Part shown: positions 1 to 4,776 of the stretch, one piece after another
Numbering within the stretch: position 1 is the first letter of the stretch
Layout of the letters: each line of letters starts with the position of its first letter
Assembly (NCBI GenBank): GCA_964476705.1
Contig: CAYZBM010000097.1
Coordinates: 1-6,053, forward strand
Direction: 5' to 3'
DNA length: 6,053 nucleotides
DNA from: CAYZBM01 sp964476705
GTDB taxonomy: Bacteria > Pseudomonadota > Alphaproteobacteria > Rickettsiales > UBA6187
The notes under the pieces: model-generated
What the model saw: only the letters and a program-made list of their open reading frames with translations
Databases searched by the model: none
What the model was told of the DNA's origin: nothing
Made by a program: the position numbers and the translations under genes

Positions 1-36
1 GGCCTACCCTGAGTATAGATTATTCATTATTATAAC

Positions 37-64
37 TGAAAAAATATCGTAAGATATTTTTTCA
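37..64. repeat. AT-rich 12-bp hairpin with GTAA tetraloop
   Basis: Left arm 37-48 (tgaaaaaatatc) and right arm 53-64 (gatattttttca) are exact reverse complements, with loop gtaa at 49-52. A GUAA loop closed by C-G is a GNRA-type tetraloop, which would be stable in RNA. The stem has an A-run on one side and a T-run on the other, so it could act as a weak bidirectional terminator. I infer this; the stem is too AT-rich for a typical intrinsic terminator. Positions 1-36 upstream show nothing I can assign. Confidence 0.45.
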
Positions 65-82
65 CGGGCAACTACATATCAT

Positions 83-107
83 TAGTAAAAACATTCTGTT
101 TTTACTA
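83..107 (-). terminator. Candidate terminator hairpin after the SH3-protein gene
   Basis: An 11-bp perfect stem (tagtaaaaaca at 83-93, tgtttttacta at 97-107) has a 3-nt loop. It starts 7 bp past the stop codon of the leftward SH3-protein gene, where a terminator is expected. On the transcribed strand the 3' arm contains five consecutive Ts, but no separate T-tract follows, so the termination role is inferred and the stem may simply stabilise the mRNA end. Confidence 0.45.
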
Positions 108-113
108 GACAAT

Positions 114-734
114 TCACACTCCCCACAAATATTCCCTTAAAATCCAACCTTTTTTGCCATCAACTGCTATCTTGCACCATTTGCCTTTACAAGTTAGTAG
201 TTCGGCAACGACGCCATTTTCTACTATTTGAATTGCTCCCGCATTATCCAGAGGTAAACGATAAATTTCATGTAAATTATTTTTAATTATTTTCGCGTTA
301 TCTTTAGGTTCTGGAACTGATTTTTCTTTTTCTTTCTTTTTGTTTTTAGCTAAATTTTTTGCTTTATTTTTAGTTTTATCATAAGGAGAGCTTATAATTT
401 TATTATTAGCATTTAAAGCTGGAGTTAGGTCCTTATTGTCAGTAATTACTACATAAATTTTGCCAGATAATAAGCCATTATGAATCCAGCCAACTTCGCC
501 GTAAATATCTTCTATTTTTCGCCAAGATTCAAAGGTAGCAACGATTTTTACTGGCCAATGTTTACGTTTATAGATCCATTTAATGGGATATTTAACACTA
601 GGGCCAGTTCTAATATTAGCCTCTTTAGCCTTAATACTTACAAAACCTTCAAGTTCTTTAGCTGTAGCATTAGCGCCAGTTGTAAGGAAACTTAAAGATA
701 TCAGTAGTAAAAAAGCTAATTTTTTAATATACAT
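114..734 (-). CDS. Exported protein with two bacterial SH3-like domains
   Basis: This 206-residue protein starts with a clear Sec signal peptide: Lys4-Lys5, a hydrophobic core at about 6-19, and likely cleavage after Ala23 (ANA) or Ala25. Residues 31-96 form a first SH3-like domain with the usual NIRTGPS motif (40-46), a WRKIED segment and a GWIH...LLSG ending. A lysine-rich linker (about 120-138) follows. A second SH3-like domain spans about 158-204, contains the pair Cys182/Cys187 (CKGKWC) and ends GWILREYLWGV. This order matches a conserved alphaproteobacterial family of periplasmic SH3 proteins (COG3807 type) whose ligand is not established; bacterial SH3 domains often bind peptidoglycan or peptides. 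The start is supported by the signal peptide, but no strong Shine-Dalgarno is visible. The gene is transcribed away from hemB and appears monocistronic. The family call is fairly sure; the function is unknown. Confidence 0.88.
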   Translation of the reverse strand: MYIKKLAFLLLISLSFLTTGANATAKELEGFVSIKAKEANIRTGPSVKYPIKWIYKRKHWPVKIVATFESWRKIEDIYGEVGWIHNGLLSGKIYVVITDNKDLTPALNANNKIISSPYDKTKNKAKNLAKNKKKEKEKSVPEPKDNAKIIKNNLHEIYRLPLDNAGAIQIVENGVVAELLTCKGKWCKIAVDGKKGWILREYLWGV

Positions 735-768
735 ATTGATAAATATAGATTATTTATATTAATTAAAG

Positions 769-797
769 TTAATACCTAATAATATAGGTAATTGCAA
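769..797 (-). promoter_or_regulatory. Predicted sigma70 promoter of the SH3-protein gene
   Basis: On the minus strand, TTGCAA (797-792) is followed after 17 bp by TATTAA (774-769). Transcription would start near 762, giving a leader of about 27 nt before the ATG at 734. The divergent 85-bp gap must also serve hemB, but no equally good hemB promoter is seen. A small inverted repeat (taccta 773-778, taggta 785-790) lies inside this promoter and could be an operator or chance. The sequence is AT-rich, so false positives are likely. Confidence 0.35.
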
Positions 798-819
798 ATT
801 TTAACAATTGTAAGATATT

Positions 820-1830
820 ATGAATATAGAAGTCGGGAGCTATCCGCAAGTTAGAATGCGTAGATTAAGAAGTGATACTTGGCTTAGAAGCCTAGTTGCA
901 GAACATAATCTACGGCCTGAAGATTTAATTTTACCAGTTTTTGTCTGTGCAGGTAAAAATGTCGAACATGAAGTGAAGGCGATGCCTGGAGTTAAAAGTC
1001 AGTCTATTGATTTAATTATAAAAACTATTATCAGAGCCAAAGATTTGGGGATAAAGGCTATAGCAATATTCCCTGTGGTAGATTTATCACTAAAAACTAC
1101 AAAAGCCGAAGAAGCATATAACGAAAATAATTTAATTTGTCTTGCCGTTAAGCAAATTAAATCTGAAATTACCGATATTGGAATAATTTGTGATGTGGCT
1201 TTAGATCCTTATACTATTCATGGTCATGATGGGGTTTTAAATACAGATTTAACAGATGTAGATAATGATAAAACTATTGAGATTTTACAAAAACAAGCTT
1301 TAGCTTTAGCTAAAGCCGGAGCTGATATTGTTGCCCCTTCAGATATGATGGATGGTAGAATTGGTGAGATTCGCAAATATTTAGATGAACATAAATTTTG
1401 CAATGTAAAAATATTATCTTATGCCGTTAAATATGCTTCAAATTTATATGGACCATTCAGAGAAGCTGTGGGTTCAAAAAATAATTTAAAAAAAGCTAGT
1501 AAAGCTACTTATCAAATGGATATTCATAATATATCTGAGTCTTTTCGCGAAGTTGCTTTAGATATTAAGGAAGGTGCTGATATTGTTATGGTTAAACCTG
1601 CAAGTTATTATGCCGATATAATTACTCGTTTAAAAACACAAATAAATGTTCCGATATTTGCTTATCAAGTAAGTGGCGAATATTCAATGTTAAAAGCCGC
1701 CGATCAATTAGGCTTTCTGGACTTTAATAGTACTATGTATGAAGCACTTATTGGCCTTAAACGAGCTGGAGCTAATGCGATCTTAACTTATGCTGCTATC
1801 GAGATGGCGGCTTATTTGCAAGAAGGGTAA
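820..1830 (+). CDS. hemB: Porphobilinogen synthase (delta-aminolevulinic acid dehydratase)
   Basis: HemB condenses two molecules of 5-aminolevulinate into porphobilinogen (EC 4.2.1.24), an early cytoplasmic step of heme synthesis. The 336-residue length is normal. The N-terminal arm has the family's RMRRLR signature (12-17). The two Schiff-base lysines are visible: Lys204 in LSYAVKYAS and Lys259 in DIVMVKPA. The metal-site loop reads DVALDPYTIHGHDG (125-138), with Asp where zinc enzymes carry Cys, so this is the zinc-independent, magnesium-type enzyme known from Pseudomonas and alphaproteobacteria. The conserved acid region SFREVALDIKEGAD (241-254) is typical of the allosteric magnesium site. 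The ATG at 820 gives the expected N terminus, although the ribosome binding site is weak. The gene is divergent from the SH3-protein gene and convergent with the protease gene, so no heme operon is present here. All key residues are intact. Confidence 0.97.
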   Translation: MNIEVGSYPQVRMRRLRSDTWLRSLVAEHNLRPEDLILPVFVCAGKNVEHEVKAMPGVKSQSIDLIIKTIIRAKDLGIKAIAIFPVVDLSLKTTKAEEAYNENNLICLAVKQIKSEITDIGIICDVALDPYTIHGHDGVLNTDLTDVDNDKTIEILQKQALALAKAGADIVAPSDMMDGRIGEIRKYLDEHKFCNVKILSYAVKYASNLYGPFREAVGSKNNLKKASKATYQMDIHNISESFREVALDIKEGADIVMVKPASYYADIITRLKTQINVPIFAYQVSGEYSMLKAADQLGFLDFNSTMYEALIGLKRAGANAILTYAAIEMAAYLQEG

Positions 1831-1850
1831 TAGTGATTTTACAAGAAGTT

Positions 1851-2828
1851 CTAATAATATCTATTCGACGCCATTTGTCCCGGAGCAATCATATTATTAT
1901 TTTTAAGAGGGACTTTTTTATAGATAGTTTCTTCAGAAGTGATGCAGTGAATATTAACAATATAATCTTTAGCTGATTGTTCCATATAAGAAGTTTCATA
2001 TACGGTGTTAATGTCATTAGTGTAGTAATTTACATTATATTTATTTAAGAAGTTTTTTAAAGTTTCTAGGTTAATAGCAAGGCTTGAGGTTTTTACTGGT
2101 TCTAAGATTTGTTTATCTTTTTTATCGGGGTTATTTGCGAAATAAAAATTAATTTTCCCAACTACTACACCAACTATTGTTCCTGATTGATCAAGAAGTG
2201 GTCCTCCACTATTACCTTTTTCGACGCTATCGGTAAATTGAATATTTCCAGGAAGATTTGAATAATGAGAAACATCAGTTATTTTTGCGGTTCTAACTAC
2301 ATATTTACCAGTAACTCCACTATTTAACGGATAGCCTATTATTGCGACATTCTCGCCGATATTAAGATTTTTAGTATCGCGTAAAGCTCCGGGACGAGTA
2401 GGGGATACTGAGGTTTCAAGTAAAGCTAAATCATTTTTTTCATCAAGGGCAGTAACTTTAGCAAAAGCTGGTTTTATGGCCCCTCTTATGCTTATTTGGT
2501 TACAAGCTTTAACTACATGCTGATTAGTTACAATATGATTATAATCAACAAAAAATCCTGTACCACTAATATAATGAGTTACTTTAGTCGCTGTAGTTTG
2601 AAATTGAATGCGTTTAGCGATATCTTTTATATTGCTTTCATTTTTTACTATACTTGCTGTAGTAAAATTATCTTTGAATTCTGGTAAATTTATGCTAGGA
2701 GAAAAGGCGTTTGCAGATGAATTATATATGAAGGCAAGCGATAGAACAAAAATAGCCAAGAAGGCTTTTTTGCGCATCTTGAGAGTAAAATTTTGTCTTG
2801 TCGTAAGTTTGTTGTTCATATAACTCAT
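1851..2828 (-). CDS. Exported trypsin-like serine protease
   Basis: This 325-residue protein has a trypsin-like (chymotrypsin-fold, Trypsin_2) protease domain at about 80-250. The catalytic triad is visible: His104 in VTNQHVV, Asp133 in KNDLALL and Ser207 in GNSGGPLLD. GTGFFVD (89-95) and IIGYPLNSG (163-171) are also typical of DegP/HtrA-like proteases. No PDZ domain follows. Instead there is a C-terminal tail of about 75 residues with AKDYIVNIHC (286-295), resembling an AR-FTV-V-C pattern I recall from alphaproteobacterial secreted proteases. The hydrophobic stretch begins at Met18, with signal cleavage likely after Ala41 (ANA), so the mature enzyme is periplasmic or secreted. The start at 2828 has an AGGTAG ribosome binding site 1 bp before ATG; starts at Met4 (2819) or Met18 (2777) are possible, and Met18 would give a more typical signal length. 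The protease assignment is firm; substrates are unknown. The gene converges closely on hemB. Confidence 0.92.
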   Translation of the reverse strand: MSYMNNKLTTRQNFTLKMRKKAFLAIFVLSLAFIYNSSANAFSPSINLPEFKDNFTTASIVKNESNIKDIAKRIQFQTTATKVTHYISGTGFFVDYNHIVTNQHVVKACNQISIRGAIKPAFAKVTALDEKNDLALLETSVSPTRPGALRDTKNLNIGENVAIIGYPLNSGVTGKYVVRTAKITDVSHYSNLPGNIQFTDSVEKGNSGGPLLDQSGTIVGVVVGKINFYFANNPDKKDKQILEPVKTSSLAINLETLKNFLNKYNVNYYTNDINTVYETSYMEQSAKDYIVNIHCITSEETIYKKVPLKNNNMIAPGQMASNRYY

Positions 2829-2840
2829 TCTACCTGAAGT

Positions 2841-2862
2841 TGGTTAAGAATATCTTAACCAT
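2841..2862. promoter_or_regulatory. Palindromic CtrA-type box (TTAA-N7-TTAACCAT)
   Basis: Arms tggttaaga (2841-2849) and tcttaacca (2853-2861) are perfect reverse complements around ATA. The same stretch reads TTAA (2844-2847), seven bases, TTAA (2855-2858), then CCAT, so it fits both the full TTAA-N7-TTAA and the TTAACCAT form of the binding site of CtrA, the alphaproteobacterial cell-cycle response regulator. It lies in the 111-bp divergent gap between the protease gene and tyrS, 13 bp upstream of the protease ATG. The motif match is seen; CtrA binding is inferred, and another dimeric regulator could recognise a palindrome like this. Confidence 0.5.
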
Positions 2863-2883
2863 GTTATTAATATGTGCTACAAT
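2855..2883 (+). promoter_or_regulatory. Predicted tyrS promoter with extended -10
   Basis: TTAACC (2855-2860) at the -35 position is separated by 17 bp from TACAAT (2878-2883), which is preceded by TG-C, making an extended -10 (TGCTACAAT). Transcription would begin near 2890, with a leader of about 50 nt before the ATG at 2940 and a GAG ribosome binding element at 2929-2931. The -35 coincides with the right half of the CtrA-type box. In Caulobacter, CtrA-activated promoters often have the box over the -35 in this way. The promoter is predicted from spacing and motif only. Confidence 0.45.
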
Positions 2884-2939
2884 TAGCCATGTTTTTACAT
2901 TAATGCAACAATTTTTATTGATATTTATGAGCTAATTAT

Positions 2940-4199
2940 ATGGATTCTTCATTATTACTTAAAATCTTAAAAGACCGCGGTTTTTTCTATCAAGCAACTA
3001 ATGAGCAAGGAATAAATGATTATCTCAAAACTGCGAAAAATGGCAATATATATATAGGCTTTGATTGCACAGCAAGTACTTTACATATTGGTAGTTTAGT
3101 ACAATTAATGATTTTAAGACAAGTACAAAAATTAGGCCTTAAGCCAATAATTTTATTGGGTGGCGCTACCACTTTAATTGGTGACCCATCGGGTAAGGAT
3201 GAAACTAGGTTAATCCAAACACCAGAAAAAGTAGCTGAGAATCTAAATGGTATTAAAAATGTTATTGGCCAATTTATAAAATTTGGCGATGGAGCAAGTG
3301 ATGCCATTTTAGTTAATAATATTTCCTGGTTTGAAAACATAAAATATTTAGAATTTTTGCGCGATGTTGGCAGACATTTTTCAGTAAATCGTATGCTTAG
3401 TTTTGAAAGTGTAAAAATGCGTCTGGATAGGGAACAAAATTTAAGCTTCTTAGAATTTAATTATATGTTACTGCAGGCTTATGATTTTGTAGAATTATAT
3501 AGAAAACATCAATGCCGTATTCAAATAGGTGGCTCTGATCAATGGGGTAATATTGTCAGCGGTGTAGAATTGGCCAGAAGAGTAGGGATCAAAGATGAAT
3601 TATTTGGAATTACAACTCCATTAGTGACTACTGCATCTGGACAAAAAATGGGCAAAACGGCAAGTGGGGCAGTATGGTTAACTGCTAAAGATTTGTTCCC
3701 GTATGATTATTGGCAATTTTGGCGAAATACTGAAGATAAAGATGTAGGTAAATTTTTACGGCTTTTCACTGAGCTTGATTTAAATGAGATTGAGCGTTTA
3801 GAAAAATTACAAGGATCAGATATTAATCAGGCAAAAATTATTTTAGCAAATGAAGCAACTAAAATTTGTCATGGCGGAGAGGCGGCAGAGAAAGCTTGCA
3901 CTACTGCTACACAAACTTTTGCTGAAGGAAAAATCGGTGAAGATTTGCCAGTTGTAAATCTAAATTCTGCAGATCTTAAACAAGGAATAAGTTTTTATAA
4001 ATTATTATTTGAAGCAAATTTATGTGAATCAGGTGGTGCTGCTAAAAGATTAATTACTGGTGGTGGTGCTAAAATAAATGATAATAAAATTACTGATCCG
4101 GAATATTTGGTTGGCGTAAAAGATTTAAGCGCTGATAATGTTATTAAATTATCAGCAGGTAAGAAAAAACATGCGGTGGTGAGTATTATAGTAGATTAA
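2940..4199 (+). CDS. tyrS: Tyrosyl-tRNA synthetase
   Basis: TyrRS charges tRNA-Tyr with tyrosine using ATP in the cytoplasm (EC 6.1.1.1). The 419-residue length is usual for the bacterial TyrS class. The class I signatures are visible: HIGS at 49-52 in TLHIGSL, and KMGKT at 236-240 as the KMSKS loop. The tyrosine pocket is recognisable from YIGFD (38-42), YMLLQAYDF (175-183, with Tyr175, Gln179 and Asp182) and GGSDQWGN (197-204). The C terminus from about 350 is an S4 RNA-binding domain (GAAKRLITGGGAKIN at 366-380). The ATG at 2940 matches the family N terminus and has a modest GAG element 8 bp upstream. The gene is divergent from the protease gene and appears monocistronic. No T-box or other leader riboswitch is seen. 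All catalytic elements are intact. Confidence 0.97.
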   Translation: MDSSLLLKILKDRGFFYQATNEQGINDYLKTAKNGNIYIGFDCTASTLHIGSLVQLMILRQVQKLGLKPIILLGGATTLIGDPSGKDETRLIQTPEKVAENLNGIKNVIGQFIKFGDGASDAILVNNISWFENIKYLEFLRDVGRHFSVNRMLSFESVKMRLDREQNLSFLEFNYMLLQAYDFVELYRKHQCRIQIGGSDQWGNIVSGVELARRVGIKDELFGITTPLVTTASGQKMGKTASGAVWLTAKDLFPYDYWQFWRNTEDKDVGKFLRLFTELDLNEIERLEKLQGSDINQAKIILANEATKICHGGEAAEKACTTATQTFAEGKIGEDLPVVNLNSADLKQGISFYKLLFEANLCESGGAAKRLITGGGAKINDNKITDPEYLVGVKDLSADNVIKLSAGKKKHAVVSIIVD

Positions 4200-4235
4200 G
4201 AAAGAATTGACAGTAAAATACATATATAATAAATT

Positions 4236-4256
4236 TAGCAGATCAGCGATCTGCTA
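4236..4256. repeat. 9-bp hairpin after tyrS
   Basis: Arms tagcagatc (4236-4244) and gatctgcta (4248-4256) pair perfectly around the loop agc. It lies 36 bp after the tyrS stop and could help end tyrS transcription, but no T-tract follows. The left arm also pairs with the distant right boundary at 4427-4436, so alternative folds are possible. Confidence 0.5.
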
Positions 4257-4270
4257 TCTATAATGCTACA

Positions 4271-4289
4271 TCCCGGAATAAATCCGGGA
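4271..4289. repeat. Small GC-rich palindrome, copy 1
   Basis: The sequence tcccggaataaatccggga forms a 7-bp stem with a 5-nt ataaa loop. It is much more GC-rich than its surroundings. Its form, tcccgga-loop-tccggga, resembles short palindromes widely dispersed in Rickettsiales-like genomes. A diverged sister copy lies at 4353-4371. Confidence 0.6.
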
Positions 4290-4351
4290 CAGGTTATCCC
4301 GAAAAAACATATATAGCAGTTAAAGCTTGCGGTTACCTAAATTTTTTATAG

Positions 4352-4372
4352 ATCCCAGACTAAATCTGGGAT
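4352..4372. repeat. Small palindrome, copy 2
   Basis: Arms atcccaga (4352-4359) and tctgggat (4365-4372) form an 8-bp stem with loop ctaaa. The core differs from the 4271-4289 copy by a paired G-to-A and C-to-T change that keeps the stem intact, plus one loop change. This supports a shared origin. Confidence 0.6.
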
Positions 4373-4384
4373 ATGCAGAATCAT

Positions 4385-4426
4385 AGCAATGATTTATCTA
4401 AGTAAATAAAGTGGAAAATCATTGCT
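4385..4426. repeat. 11-bp inverted repeat with 20-nt loop
   Basis: Arms agcaatgattt (4385-4395) and aaatcattgct (4416-4426) are perfect reverse complements. The right arm is followed directly by the outer boundary repeat of the composite element, suggesting that the palindromes are parts of one unit. Confidence 0.5.
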
Positions 4427-4499
4427 TGATCTGCTATACTTACAATACTATTTTATGTCTTATTGAAGAATCTATAAATAGACTATATGGTAGAGCTTG

Positions 4500-4616
4500 T
4501 TTAAATTTTTCTCGATAGTGAAGATTGGTGAGACCGAGATGATTCGAACATCCGACCTAGTGATTAGGAATCACTTGCTCTATCCAGCTGAGCTACGGCC
4601 CCAATAAAAATTTAAA
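4500..4616. repeat. 11-bp inverted repeat flanking the tRNA gene
   Basis: The arms tttaaattttt (4500-4510) and aaaaatttaaa (4606-4616) are exact reverse complements lying just outside the tRNA-Arg gene: 15 nt beyond its 3' end and 3 nt before its 5' end. In the precursor they could pair and extend the acceptor stem. They consist only of A and T in an AT-rich region, so chance is a real alternative. Confidence 0.35.
4526..4602 (-). tRNA. tRNA-Arg (anticodon CCT)
   Basis: The minus strand folds into a standard 77-nt tRNA. The acceptor stem GGGGCCG/CGGTCTC pairs with two G-U pairs. The D arm is GCTC/GAGC, with loop AGCTGGATA carrying A20, an arginine identity base. The anticodon stem is AGTGA/TCACT with loop TTCCTAA, placing anticodon CCT at 4566-4568; it reads AGG. 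The variable loop has 5 nt, and the T arm GGATG-TTCGAAT-CATCT has one G-U pair. Discriminator A73 and the CCA end are encoded (4526-4529). It is a single tRNA gene with its own likely promoter. No partial copy of its 3' end is seen elsewhere in the window, so there is no sign of an integration scar. Confidence 0.96.
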
Positions 4617-4643
4617 TGTAATCTCTATAATTAAGTTTTCTGC

Positions 4644-4671
4644 ATTATCGCTCTTGGCAAACTTAAGTCAA
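4644..4671 (-). promoter_or_regulatory. Predicted promoter of tRNA-Arg
   Basis: On the minus strand, TTGACT (4671-4666) is separated by 16 bp from GATAAT (4649-4644), both close to the sigma70 consensus. The start would be near 4637, giving a 5' leader of about 35 nt for RNase P removal. It is the best housekeeping-like promoter in the window. Confidence 0.55.
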
Positions 4672-4687
4672 TCATAATTTCCTTGCT

Positions 4688-4727
4688 TTAACCATATTTG
4701 CCGCCTATTTTGCAGGAAAGTTATAGT
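4688..4727 (+). promoter_or_regulatory. Predicted rlmJ promoter with upstream TTAACCAT
   Basis: TTGCCG (4698-4703), an 18-bp spacer and TATAGT (4722-4727) form a plausible promoter; a second overlapping TATAGT lies at 4727-4732. Transcription would begin near 4735, about 40 nt before the ATG. Two bases upstream of the -35 is TTAACCAT (4688-4695), the same octamer as in the box between the protease gene and tyrS. Its expected upstream partner TTAA is absent (attt at 4677-4680), so it would be at most a half-site. Confidence 0.3.
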
Positions 4728-4776
4728 ATAGTGTTTCCGACTTTTTTTACTATTCATAAAACAAAGATGTAATCTT

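Larger units (their letters stand above)
4236..4436. repeat. Composite palindromic element in the tyrS-tRNA gap
   Basis: The 326-bp gap 4200-4525 has no convincing protein gene. Its core is bounded by the 10-bp inverted repeat tagcagatca (4236-4245) and tgatctgcta (4427-4436), and contains four hairpins, listed separately. The words tagcag/ctgcta recur at 4236, 4251, 4314 and 4431. This layout resembles dispersed small palindromic or MITE-like elements of endosymbiotic alphaproteobacteria. No flanking target-site duplication is obvious, so mobility is inferred. No transposase is encoded. Outside the block, 4200-4235 and 4437-4525 show nothing assignable apart from an AT-rich arm near the tRNA. 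Confidence 0.5.

Noticed and set aside
480..695. Plus-strand reading frame of 71 codons
   Set aside because: It lies wholly antisense to the well-supported SH3-protein gene and its product has no recognisable features.
2496..2823. Two plus-strand reading frames (2496-2687 and 2608-2823)
   Set aside because: Both are antisense shadows of the N-terminal half of the serine protease gene, whose motifs are clear.
2881..2937. Inverted repeat aattagc / gctaatt before tyrS, as a possible leader switch
   Set aside because: The left arm overlaps the predicted -10 and lies before the predicted transcript start, so both arms would not be in the mRNA. T-box control is a Firmicutes-type system and no T-box sequence is seen.
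3020..3340. Minus-strand reading frame of 106 codons
   Set aside because: It is antisense to the catalytic domain of tyrS and shows no family resemblance.
3674..3681. ATGGTTAA, the CtrA-type octamer on the minus strand
   Set aside because: It lies inside the tyrS coding sequence without a TTAA partner. It shows that the octamer can occur by chance in this AT-rich sequence.
4263..4316. 17-codon frame running through the first small palindrome
   Set aside because: It is too short, has no ribosome binding site and simply translates the repeat.
4200..4436. CRISPR array in the repeat-rich gap
   Set aside because: The repeats are inverted, of different lengths and irregularly spaced; there are no regular direct repeats with spacers.
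4437..4602. Integration site at the tRNA-Arg 3' end
   Set aside because: No direct repeat of the tRNA 3' end, integrase or phage-like gene is present in the window.
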